42,545 nucleotides of DNA from a virus: positions 1 to 42,545 of the IMG/VR virus record IMGVR_UViG_3300027573_000062; one strand, 5' to 3'. Shown piece by piece: positions 13,591-20,706 of this stretch. Below the pieces are notes generated by a model that saw nothing but the letters and a program-made list of their open reading frames with translations, had not been told where the DNA came from and did not search any database. Numbering within the stretch: position 1 is the stretch's first letter; the number at the start of each line of letters is the position of its first letter. A program made the position numbers and the translations under genes.

Positions 13591-13896
13591 CTACTTCTTC
13601 GCGTCCCGCACGATGTTCGCCACCTTGACGACCGTATCGATCGCATGGTCGGCAGCATCGGCCACTTCGACCGGATCGAGCTCCACCTGCCCGGTCGCGT
13701 TCGCCGCAGCGACGGCGGCTTCGGTCACGCCAAGGACGTGCGCTTTCTTATCCGCGCCGTCCTTGAACAGTTCCTCGGCCGACGTGATGCCGCTGACGAT
13801 GACCGGCACGAGCGGAATCAGTTTCTCGCCGCCCTTGACGTTGACAAGCACGATCGGCGCAAGCAGCGACACGAGGGCTTTCCAGTCGAACTTCAT
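13591..13896 (-). CDS. Small phage protein with one hydrophobic segment, 101 aa
   Basis: Begins MKFDWKALVSLLAPIVLVNV, a hydrophobic stretch, then KLIPLVPVIVSGITSAEELF and alanine-rich helices ending DTVVKVANIVRDAKK. The family is familiar from phages but without known function. ATG 13896 has GGGAGAGAG just upstream. A GTG at 13968, overlapping the previous stop as GTGA, would add 24 residues. Last gene of the late operon, so expression should be late. A membrane role in lysis or assembly is possible. Confidence 0.6.
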   Translation of the reverse strand: MKFDWKALVSLLAPIVLVNVKGGEKLIPLVPVIVSGITSAEELFKDGADKKAHVLGVTEAAVAAANATGQVELDPVEVADAADHAIDTVVKVANIVRDAKK

Positions 13897-13964
13897 ACTC
13901 TCTCCCATGAACGCGATCCAGCGCGTTCGTTCATTGGTCCAGGCGGTGACGGCGTCCATGTCGA

Positions 13965-15119
13965 TCACCGCGCAATTTCCACCAGTTGAATGCGCGACCC
14001 ATCGTGCCGTGCCGTGCGCTCAGCTATGACGCCCACAGGTGCCCATCCGCCGCCCCACACGACAGCAGGATCCAGAATCTGTCCCGGCTTTTCGGGATCG
14101 GGCCTGATGCCGATCAGCGCCGTCCATCCGCGATTGCCAACGATGAACGAATAGCAGCGCACGACGGCGTCGAAGTTCGCCGCAGAGACAGGCGATCCCT
14201 CCCACCCGGCATTGATGAACGTTAGGCGCTCGGCCGTGGGTATCGCACGACCGCCATCGACATATCCCTGCGCGCACACCCTCTGATTCGGACGCAACGT
14301 GCGCCCGTTCAGCCCGTCCTCGCTGTGAAACACGCCGCCGACTTCAAAGCCACGGCACAGCAGTCCGAGCGTCCAGAAGAACGTCGGATCAGCTTCGCGC
14401 CGGCCTGGGTCGTTCTGCTCGTCTGCCCCGATCGGCTCGCCGCTCATGGCGGCTTTGTCGGTGTCGTCCGCGATCGCGCGAATCTCGCGCACGCGGCGCA
14501 CCTGATCCCAGAATGGCCGTCCTCGGTCCAAGTGACCATCGTTGAACTGCCCGCCATCGGTCGGATACGTGCCCTCCGGCGTCGGCTCGTCGGTCCAGAC
14601 GGGTGCCCCGAGCGTCCACGTCACGCTGGTAGGTATGACGCGCTGGCACGTCTCGAGGAAGCGCGGCACGTCGTTGACGAGTTCAGACTGCGAGCTGTGG
14701 CCGATCTCGTTCGCGCCTTCCAGGATGGCGTTGGCGTGCTCTGCGCACGTCTGCGCGACGGCCGAGAGGTGCGCCTCCACGTCGTAGCCGCCGCCAGTGC
14801 AGGCGCAGACGTAGACGTAGAGGCCGCGTTGCGCCGCTTCGGACAGCATCGTCGGCAGGATGGCGCGGGCCATCTCTGGCGTCTGGTTGACTTGGCCGAG
14901 GTGGCCGCAGAACACGCGGAAGCCGTTGAAGCCGAGGGCGCGCGTTTCGTCCATGAAGTCAGCGCGTTCGGCGGCAGACTTGACGCAGAGATAGAGACCG
15001 GATTTGAACACGGGACGGAAGGTGCCGGCGTCGTTGACATACCAGCGGCCGTCGATGCGGACGCGACCGGCAACAGCGGAGCCGCCGAAGTAGGGGCGGA
15101 TTTGGGGATAGGGGCTCAT
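13965..15119 (-). CDS. Putative glycoside hydrolase-like (TIM-barrel) virion or tail protein, 384 aa
   Basis: Features fit a clan GH-A-like barrel. An NGFRVF strand at about 65-70 is followed by EGANEIGHSS with the Asn-Glu pair at 137-138 (typical acid/base after strand 4) and MSGEPIG with Glu228 (position of the nucleophile). The N terminus (YFGGSAVAGRVRIDGRWYVN) looks like the start of a carbohydrate-active barrel. It could degrade host surface glycans. The catalytic pair is inferred from pattern only. ATG 15119 overlaps the upstream stop as ATGA. Confidence 0.6.
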   Translation of the reverse strand: MSPYPQIRPYFGGSAVAGRVRIDGRWYVNDAGTFRPVFKSGLYLCVKSAAERADFMDETRALGFNGFRVFCGHLGQVNQTPEMARAILPTMLSEAAQRGLYVYVCACTGGGYDVEAHLSAVAQTCAEHANAILEGANEIGHSSQSELVNDVPRFLETCQRVIPTSVTWTLGAPVWTDEPTPEGTYPTDGGQFNDGHLDRGRPFWDQVRRVREIRAIADDTDKAAMSGEPIGADEQNDPGRREADPTFFWTLGLLCRGFEVGGVFHSEDGLNGRTLRPNQRVCAQGYVDGGRAIPTAERLTFINAGWEGSPVSAANFDAVVRCYSFIVGNRGWTALIGIRPDPEKPGQILDPAVVWGGGWAPVGVIAERTARHDGSRIQLVEIAR

Positions 15120-15325
15120 CGCTTCGGATCCTGATACCACTCATCCCTCTGATTGACTAGCACGCGCTTCCATAATGCCGTGGCGTCGTTGGGATACCAG
15201 ATCACCCAATGCGTCATACGCCACGATGCGCGCCAAGACAGACCAGCGCAACGATAGCGCCAGATCAGAAACGGCCAGCGCATCGCTCGCTTCCAGCGTG
15301 GACGGACGCGGATGCCTATACTCAC
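15116..15325 (-). CDS. 69-aa Trp/Arg-rich protein, paralogue of the 87-aa protein at 40410-40673
   Basis: Starts at GTG 15325 in a GTGA overlap: VSIGIRVRPRWKRAMRWPFL, then YRCAGLSWRASWRM. The pattern RVRPxWKRxxRWP...YRxxGLxW is shared with the protein at 40410-40673. The hydrophobic, Trp-rich patch flanked by Arg suggests peripheral membrane binding. Both neighbours overlap it by 4 bases. Function unknown. Confidence 0.6.
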   Translation of the reverse strand: MSIGIRVRPRWKRAMRWPFLIWRYRCAGLSWRASWRMTHWVIWYPNDATALWKRVLVNQRDEWYQDPKR

Positions 15326-16482
15326 GACTGCCTCACCCACGTCAACCCCGCCGCCTGCCACTTGCGTCCGTTGTCCGCGCCCTGCGTCGTGTATTCGACC
15401 ACGGCCTGCACGATGCCGGACGGCCACTGGCCGAACGTCCACAACTCGTAGTTGCCGGGCTCGCGATCCGTGCCGTAATACTGTGCGCAAACGTTGCCGG
15501 TCGGTGTGTGCGCGGTCGCGTCGGCGCCGAGGCACAGCGTTATGTGAGCAACGGGGCGCACGGTGCAGCGACCATCAGGCTGCGGCGTGGCTTCCAGCAA
15601 GTCGGCATCGGTCAGCGTCTGGACGTTGAACGACACGACACCGGCATTAGAACATGACAGCACGCGGTCGCCGGGTCCGATCAACCATCCACGTTCGGTC
15701 TGCATGGGCACTCCTGTAATCGGCGGTATCGGGGGCTCCGTGGGCGGCGGTTGCGTCGGTGGCGGATCCACCGGAGGAGGATCGATGGGCGGCGGTTCCG
15801 TCGGAGGCTTGGGAACGACGACGGCCGGCAGCGCCTGCAGCTCCGCGAGCGTGGCGTAGGTGATTGTTGTCAGCGCGTTGCGCGGGTCGATGACGGTGAT
15901 GGCGAAGTCGTTGCCGACGCGCTTGGCGACGATGCAGCGGAGCTCACCGTCTGCGCGCAGCGCCTGAAACGACAGCCGCAGCAACCCGCGTTCCGGCGTC
16001 CAGACCACCGCGCCCTCGTCCGGCTTGCCGCCCTGCCCGATCGCGATGTCCGACCACTCCGTCCACTCGTAGAGCCCGCGCGCAGGGTCAGCGTAGGACG
16101 CCACGCACGGCATCAGCGTGCCGTCCGGCTTGCCGTAGCGCCAACCGCCGGTCTCCTGATACTCGGACTGAGTCTTGACCCAGTCCAACGCGTTGAAGGC
16201 GTTGAAGACGGCGGCGTGCGGTCCCCACGCGATGGCCTTGTCGTGCCACGCGACGTCGTAGAACCACACTCGGTCGCCTTGGTGCCCCTGCCCGCCGATC
16301 TGTCCGTAGACGTTCACGTCGAGATACATCAGCGAGGCGCCAGGCGACGGCGGCACAATGCCGGATCCGGTCTGCACGCCCACGCCCGGCAGCGTCACCG
16401 CCCACGGGCCGTTGTTCGGCCACGCGGCGCCGTAGCCCCAGACGCCGGAGGAGGGGTTCCAGTGGATGGTGCGCTGGTTCAT
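15322..16482 (-). CDS. Hypothetical virion-associated protein with proline-rich linker, 386 aa
   Basis: The N-terminal domain (about 1-220) contains many Trp/Tyr and Gly residues, such as NPSSGVWGYGAAWPNNGPW and VWFYDVAWHDK, a concanavalin-like beta pattern. A linker of about 30 residues made of repeated PPP(I/V)DPPP and PPTEPP units separates it from a C-terminal domain with several Cys. Architecture resembles a binding module joined by a flexible linker, as in carbohydrate-binding proteins. It sits beside the glycosidase-like gene. No firm family match. Confidence 0.6.
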   Translation of the reverse strand: MNQRTIHWNPSSGVWGYGAAWPNNGPWAVTLPGVGVQTGSGIVPPSPGASLMYLDVNVYGQIGGQGHQGDRVWFYDVAWHDKAIAWGPHAAVFNAFNALDWVKTQSEYQETGGWRYGKPDGTLMPCVASYADPARGLYEWTEWSDIAIGQGGKPDEGAVVWTPERGLLRLSFQALRADGELRCIVAKRVGNDFAITVIDPRNALTTITYATLAELQALPAVVVPKPPTEPPPIDPPPVDPPPTQPPPTEPPIPPITGVPMQTERGWLIGPGDRVLSCSNAGVVSFNVQTLTDADLLEATPQPDGRCTVRPVAHITLCLGADATAHTPTGNVCAQYYGTDREPGNYELWTFGQWPSGIVQAVVEYTTQGADNGRKWQAAGLTWVRQS

Positions 16483-16643
16483 CGCGGACGCCTTGACCAG
16501 TCGAGCATCTCAGGCCACGGATGCCCGCAATGCATCCAGTCGCTGCAGCCGCACATGATGACTCGCCCCGATGGCGGCTCGCGCGCGTTGAGGATTAGGG
16601 CCAAGATGGTTTGCCAGGATCGATCGTCCCGCGACAGGTTCAT
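16479..16643 (-). CDS. 54-aa protein with CGC/CGH cluster
   Basis: MNLSRDDRSWQTILALILNA followed by CGCSDWMHCGHPWPEMLDW; the Cys/His cluster could bind zinc. Start and stop both overlap neighbours as ATGA. Unrecognised. Confidence 0.5.
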   Translation of the reverse strand: MNLSRDDRSWQTILALILNAREPPSGRVIMCGCSDWMHCGHPWPEMLDWSRRPR

Positions 16644-16846
16644 GACTTCAACTCGTAGATGTCGTTTCCGGCCACAGCGTAGGTAGTGCTCAGGCGTCTC
16701 ATAGCGGCCCGCAAACGCGGTATTTCGTTGTTGGCGGTTCGGCGCAGCCACTCCGACACGCTCAGCCCTGCTCGTTTCGCCGCCCGCTGAATCGCGCGCT
16801 TCTCTTTCGCGGTGACGAGGAACTGGATGACGATTCTCGGTTTCAT
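16640..16846 (-). CDS. Ribbon-helix-helix DNA-binding protein, 68 aa
   Basis: PRIVIQFLVTAKEKRAIQRA and KRAGLSVSEWLRRTANNEIP match the beta strand-helix-helix pattern of RHH proteins, especially the (A)GLSVSEWLRR signature found in plasmid mobilisation accessory proteins and phage regulators. ATG 16846 is preceded by GAAGG. It lies between lysozyme and virion genes, so it may feed back on late transcription, or bind another site; its operator is unknown. Confidence 0.75.
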   Translation of the reverse strand: MKPRIVIQFLVTAKEKRAIQRAAKRAGLSVSEWLRRTANNEIPRLRAAMRRLSTTYAVAGNDIYELKS

Positions 16847-16864
16847 GACGCCTTCATGATACCA

Positions 16865-17293
16865 CTACCGCCACGTTCCCGTCCGAATCATCCCGGCGAC
16901 TTCGACCGCCCGTTGTCCGACCTGCCGCGCCCACTTGCTGTCCAGAAACTCAGCCGACGCACGGGTGTAGTCCTCGGCCGCCATCGCCCGTAGTGCGCGC
17001 TGGAATCCGAGCAGCCGCACCATGCCGAGGTTGAACGCCATGTTCACGAGCGCCGCCTGCCGCACCGAATCGAGCCCATCGAACCACGGCAGCGTGCGCC
17101 TCAGGTCGGACTCGGCTCGGGCCATGTCGTTCGCCAGCAACACGTCCGATTCGTCGTGGCTGATGCCGACGTCGTCCAGATTGCGACCGACGCCAATCGT
17201 GAGCTTTCCGACCGTATCGCGGTAGGGTTTCAAGCGCAAGCCTTCATGCCGACGAAGCTGAGAGACGAGTGCGAACGTGTCGGCGTCGGTCAC
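16865..17293 (-). CDS. T4-type lysozyme endolysin (GH24), 142 aa
   Basis: Cleaves peptidoglycan between N-acetylmuramic acid and N-acetylglucosamine. RRHEGLRLKPYRDTVGKLTIGVG carries the triad Glu17, Asp26, Thr32, corresponding to E11, D20, T26 of T4 lysozyme. NMAFNLGMVRLLGFQRALRA is the familiar C-terminal half. Length is close to T4 lysozyme. There is no signal peptide, so a holin is needed. The start is GTG 17293 in a GTGA overlap, with AAGGA ahead. Confidence 0.93.
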   Translation of the reverse strand: MTDADTFALVSQLRRHEGLRLKPYRDTVGKLTIGVGRNLDDVGISHDESDVLLANDMARAESDLRRTLPWFDGLDSVRQAALVNMAFNLGMVRLLGFQRALRAMAAEDYTRASAEFLDSKWARQVGQRAVEVAGMIRTGTWR

Positions 17294-17592
17294 GGATTAT
17301 CCTTAAGCCGTTCGCGTTCCCATTCGTCGTGTGTCTTGAGCAGTGACAGCGTGGCTTCGCTCTTTTCCGCGAGCAGATCCGTGCGCTGATCCGCCGACGC
17401 GCGCCCTTCGGCTTGACCGACCGCGAGATTCTCTTTCGCCGTCGAACGGAGCAACTCGTCCATGCGGCTGTTGATCTGCAAATGCACCGTGGCGAGTTTC
17501 TGATTCCCGCGAATCGTGGCCCATGCTGAGATGATTCCGGGGACCGCCGAGATCGCGCCGACGATGATGGCGACGACAGCGGCTTCGCTCAT
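17290..17592 (-). CDS. Membrane-anchored coiled-coil protein, spanin- or holin-like, 100 aa
   Basis: One N-terminal transmembrane segment (AAVVAIIVGAISAVPGIISA) is followed by a charged helical region with likely coiled coil (LLAEKSEATLSLLKTHDEWE). This topology fits an inner-membrane spanin or a class III-type holin. Directly upstream of the lysozyme, overlapping as GTGA. The lysis role is inferred from topology and position. Confidence 0.6.
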   Translation of the reverse strand: MSEAAVVAIIVGAISAVPGIISAWATIRGNQKLATVHLQINSRMDELLRSTAKENLAVGQAEGRASADQRTDLLAEKSEATLSLLKTHDEWERERLKDNP

Positions 17593-17762
17593 GGCCGTAG
17601 CGCGAGTCGGTCGATGCGCGCTTCGTGGTCCTTGATCGTGTCGTCCACGCGATCTAGTCGGCTGATGATTTTGCCGAGGTAGAACGCCGACCAGAAAATC
17701 GCGGTAGCGACGGTGGACCCGAGTCCGATGATAGCGAGGACGAGTTGCGGCGACACGGTCAT
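17589..17762 (-). CDS. 57-aa single-span membrane protein with C-terminal coiled coil
   Basis: TVSPQLVLAIIGLGSTVATA starts a transmembrane helix, followed by ISRLDRVDDTIKDHEARIDR, a heptad-like helix. This resembles haemolysin XhlA or holin-like proteins. ATG 17762 overlaps the upstream stop as ATGA. Part of the lysis cassette. Confidence 0.6.
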   Translation of the reverse strand: MTVSPQLVLAIIGLGSTVATAIFWSAFYLGKIISRLDRVDDTIKDHEARIDRLALRP

Positions 17763-17878
17763 CGCTTCCCCTTGTAAAACAACGCGACAGCCACCACGGC
17801 CACGGCGACCGTTACGAGCACCGACACGGCAAAGATGCCCATGTCGGACAGATCGATCGGAAACAGGATGCGCAGCAT
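17759..17878 (-). CDS. 39-aa single-span membrane peptide
   Basis: MLRILFPIDLSDMGIFAVSV leading into VLVTVAVAVVAVALFYKGKR: one strong hydrophobic helix and a basic C terminus. The start overlaps the upstream stop as TGATG and the stop overlaps the next ATG as ATGA. Probably part of lysis control, but no family is recognised. Confidence 0.55.
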   Translation of the reverse strand: MLRILFPIDLSDMGIFAVSVLVTVAVAVVAVALFYKGKR

Positions 17879-18042
17879 CACGCGTTCGGATTCGGCGGCG
17901 GCGGGTCATACCAGCAGCCGAGCACCCACCACATCGGATCGTCGTCGTCGAGCGTGTAGCACCACGGGTGCCAGTTCGTCAACGCCACCGCGAGCGCGAA
18001 CGCACATACAGCCACGCCGAAGCCTGCAAGCAGTCGTCTCAT
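17878..18042 (-). CDS. 54-aa exported or membrane-anchored protein
   Basis: MRRLLAGFGVAVCAFALAVA is a positively charged then hydrophobic N terminus like a signal peptide or anchor. An acidic, Trp-rich short domain follows (DDDDPMWWVLGCW), with a proline-rich end. An outer-membrane spanin partner is one option, although there is no clean lipobox. ATGA overlap with the holin-like gene. Confidence 0.5.
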   Translation of the reverse strand: MRRLLAGFGVAVCAFALAVALTNWHPWCYTLDDDDPMWWVLGCWYDPPPPNPNA

Positions 18043-18233
18043 TGCACCCTCAGCACGCCAGGCCCCACGCCGAAGAACGTGGCCACCAGCCAGAGCACGA
18101 TCAGGCAGACGAGCCCGACGTAGATGATCGTGGCGATGTTGTCGGGGATGCCGATCGCCTTGCACAGTTGCGGCACGGCCCAGATGACGAGCGCGATCAG
18201 AATCAGCACGCCGAAGAGAGCGAGTAGGCTCAT
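18039..18233 (-). CDS. Holin-like protein with two membrane helices, 64 aa
   Basis: Two hydrophobic helices, SLLALFGVLILIALVIWAV and TIIYVGLVCLIVLWLVATF, are joined by a short loop (CKAIGIPDN), the class II holin topology. Length suits a holin. It lies a few genes upstream of the lysozyme. This is the best holin candidate in the cassette. Confidence 0.65.
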   Translation of the reverse strand: MSLLALFGVLILIALVIWAVPQLCKAIGIPDNIATIIYVGLVCLIVLWLVATFFGVGPGVLRVQ

Positions 18234-18433
18234 GAGCGCTTGCCGAGTGCGGCCGTGATGTTGACGTTGGAGTCTGCAGACGACAGCGTAAGGCTGTCGT
18301 ATTCCTCGTCACTGGTCGGCATCATCATGAGCACCTGAATCGCCAACTGCGCCGCCTGCGGTTCGTGGTTGCCAGTCTTCAGCGCCTCCGAAATCACTTC
18401 TCTCGCCTGTTCGCGTAGTTGTCTCTGTGTCAT
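18230..18433 (-). CDS. 67-aa hypothetical protein at the head of the lysis cassette
   Basis: MTQRQLREQAREVISEALKT, helical, then QAAQLAIQVLMMMPTSDEEY. AAAGG five bases before ATG 18433 and ATGA overlap with the holin-like gene. Unrecognised. Confidence 0.55.
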   Translation of the reverse strand: MTQRQLREQAREVISEALKTGNHEPQAAQLAIQVLMMMPTSDEEYDSLTLSSADSNVNITAALGKRS

Positions 18434-18442
18434 GGTTGCCTT

Positions 18443-19273
18443 TCAGGTCTTGATGATAAACGACAAGCTCACGAATGGAGGATTGGCCGTCCCCGTGTTC
18501 CCCGTGCCGCTGGACGAGCTCGTCACGGTCTGATCGCCCGTCGGCTGATACGAGCTCGAGAACTGCCCGGTGCCGGTCGATTCGCCCGTGTTCAGCGTGC
18601 CGTCCGTCGAAGGCGCGTTGAGCGTGGCGCCCCATCCGGCGCGCGGCACGGCGGTCGTGTGTGTGTGCGCTGGTCCGGTGTGGAGGTGGTCGATCAGGCC
18701 GCCCGTGCCGCCGAGCGTGGAGCCCGTGCCGCTGGCCGACGTGCCGAGCGGGAACTTCCCGCGCATATCAGGCAGGCCGAACGTCGTCATGCCGTCGCCG
18801 ACGCCGAACGTTGTGCTGATGACCGCGAACAGCGCCGCGTAGGTCGTGCGCGAGACGAGCGCGCCCTCGCACAGTAGAAACCCCGTCGGCGCCGATGCTG
18901 CGCCGTAGGGGATGATGCCGCCCGTTGGCACGGCCGTCACCGACGGATCGGGAATCGTCGGGTCCACCATCGGCAGCAGGTTGTCCACGCTGTAGTTCTG
19001 CTGCTCGACGTCGTTTTCGTCGGTCACGTAGAGCTTGATGTCCACGCCAGCCGCGACGTAGATGCCGCCCGGCGCGCCGACGTTGGTGACGAAGAACCCG
19101 GACGCGTTTGTCAGCACTGGATTCGTGTTCGCGGCCGACAATTCCGTATCGCTGTAGGTCGTCAGCGGCGTCGTGGTGCCTGGCTCGTAGGTCGTGAACT
19201 TCCAGCCGGACGCGGGGTTGCCGTCGGCGTCCCAGACGCGCGGCGGGATCGGGACGGGGTAGCCTTGGGGCAT
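18443..19273 (-). CDS. Phage tail-collar domain protein, 276 aa
   Basis: A tail-collar domain (PF07484 type) spans about 118-177: GGIIPYGAASAPTGFLLCEG, then LFAVISTTFGVGDGMTTFGL and PDMRGKFPLG. The Ser/Gly/Thr-rich C-terminal region ends NPPFVSLSFIIKT, typical for these short fibres. The N-terminal 100 residues form a beta domain. It is likely a receptor-binding or fibre-tip protein of the virion. The preceding stop lies inside the AAAGGCGTCTAAGAC leader. Confidence 0.88.
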   Translation of the reverse strand: MPQGYPVPIPPRVWDADGNPASGWKFTTYEPGTTTPLTTYSDTELSAANTNPVLTNASGFFVTNVGAPGGIYVAAGVDIKLYVTDENDVEQQNYSVDNLLPMVDPTIPDPSVTAVPTGGIIPYGAASAPTGFLLCEGALVSRTTYAALFAVISTTFGVGDGMTTFGLPDMRGKFPLGTSASGTGSTLGGTGGLIDHLHTGPAHTHTTAVPRAGWGATLNAPSTDGTLNTGESTGTGQFSSSYQPTGDQTVTSSSSGTGNTGTANPPFVSLSFIIKT

Positions 19274-19276
19274 GTC

Positions 19277-19471
19277 TTAGACGCCTTTCGCCAAAACAGC
19301 TTTCGCGGATTCGATTATGACCTTGACCCTATGATGCCAATCGCAATGATCTGTTTTGGCTTCGGCTAGAGCGGATTCAGAACGTGCAGATATCGGATGG
19401 CCGCAAGACATTAGGACTTGTCTTCCCCCACCGTCGTGCCATGACACATGGGCTCGCGCTTTAGCCGTCAT
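19277..19471 (-). CDS. 64-aa protein with His/Cys cluster
   Basis: MTAKARAHVSWHDGGGRQVL, then SCGHPISARSESALAEAKTD, CDWHH and a basic helix. CGH...CDWHH could bind zinc. The ATG overlaps the preceding stop as ATGA with AAGAGG upstream. The DNA is less GC-rich than adjacent genes, suggesting recent gain. Unrecognised. Confidence 0.55.
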   Translation of the reverse strand: MTAKARAHVSWHDGGGRQVLMSCGHPISARSESALAEAKTDHCDWHHRVKVIIESAKAVLAKGV

Positions 19472-20706
19472 CGTTTCCTCTTCGCAATCTTCCCGAGCGC
19501 CGCCATGAGTTTCAACCGCGTCTGCGGGTGCATGTTCTTCGCTCGCGTCACGTCGTCCATGACTTCGGCGATGCTGTGCCCGCTGGCCGCGAGTTCATTC
19601 GCGGCCTGCTCGATTTCCGCTTTCGTCACGCGCGCCATCGGCTGGCCGGTATACGCACGCGTCGATGCCGGGAAATCCTCGATCGACAGCGGCGCGGATG
19701 CAGCCCTTGCGGCTGGCGGCTCGCGCAGGAAGTAGCCTTTCGGCCCCATCGTGGCGTCGGCCTTCGGCTTCGGCGGCTTCGCCAGCGGATGCGCGGCCGG
19801 CAGTTCCGCCTTCGCGGGCTTCGGCTTCGGCGCGGTCGTGCGCGGCGTGTAGCCGGGCATCAAGTCGGGCTGCGGCGGCGTCGTGATGCGGGCGGGCGGT
19901 GGCGTTGGCGTTGGCTGCGCGACCTCGTCCAGCATGGCGGCGATGTCGGCTTCGGCGGAACGGGCAGCGGCAGGGACGACTCGGCCGCCCGCGTTCGCTG
20001 ACGGAGGCTCGGCCCGCTTCCCGAGCACGTCTTCGAGCACTTCGGCCAGCCGTCCGGCCGCCCGGACGCCGCGCACGACGCCACTCACACCAGGAATCAG
20101 CTCCGCGCCCGCCAGCGCGAGCGGCCCGGCCGCCTTGACTCCGGCCTTCACGCCGCGCCCCGTCGCGCCAGCCGCCCGCCCAGCCAGCGGAACGGCCTTC
20201 CCAACGAACGGCGCGCCCGTGAGCGCCAGCGCCTCGCCTACGCCCTCGTAGTCGCCCGCGCCGATCTTCTCGCCGGCCTGCGCGGCAGCAGGGCCGACGA
20301 GCGGCAGCACGCCTGCTGTTGTGTGCCCGATCGCCTCCGACACAGTCGGCGCGGCTGCCGCCTTGCGGAACTGCTCAATCTGCGCCCCGCCGATGCCGCG
20401 CAAGTCCTCCATGAGCGGTGACTCGCGCGGGTCACGGAGCGGATGGAGCAGCGGTTCGACGGTGCCGTGGTAGGCGAGCGCCGCCGCCCCCTTCGCGCCG
20501 CCGTAGAGCGCCTTCGCGCCGCCGGAGACGATGTCGGCGAGCTTGGCGGGCCAGCCGCGCGACTGAGCAGGCGGGGCGAAGTCCTCGGCGGAGACGGGCC
20601 GCGTCGGCAGCTCGGCGCGTGGCTTCGGCGCGTTGCTGGCGAACCAGTCGTCAGCCGAAGAGGCCGACGAGGTAGACGGCGCGTTGTCCGAGAACCAGTC
20701 CGGCAT
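19468..20706 (-). CDS. Putative internal virion/ejection protein with DWF repeats, 412 aa
   Basis: It begins MPDWFSDNAPSTSSASSADD and repeats DWFASNAPKP, the DWF-x-x-NAP motif common at the N terminus of podophage internal proteins. The rest is Ala/Gly/Pro-rich with amphipathic helices (SGGAKALYGGAKGAAALAYH) and long disordered proline segments. Such proteins are packaged in the head and ejected with DNA. No enzyme motif. Starts at TGATG on the preceding stop. Confidence 0.65.
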   Translation of the reverse strand: MPDWFSDNAPSTSSASSADDWFASNAPKPRAELPTRPVSAEDFAPPAQSRGWPAKLADIVSGGAKALYGGAKGAAALAYHGTVEPLLHPLRDPRESPLMEDLRGIGGAQIEQFRKAAAAPTVSEAIGHTTAGVLPLVGPAAAQAGEKIGAGDYEGVGEALALTGAPFVGKAVPLAGRAAGATGRGVKAGVKAAGPLALAGAELIPGVSGVVRGVRAAGRLAEVLEDVLGKRAEPPSANAGGRVVPAAARSAEADIAAMLDEVAQPTPTPPPARITTPPQPDLMPGYTPRTTAPKPKPAKAELPAAHPLAKPPKPKADATMGPKGYFLREPPAARAASAPLSIEDFPASTRAYTGQPMARVTKAEIEQAANELAASGHSIAEVMDDVTRAKNMHPQTRLKLMAALGKIAKRKR

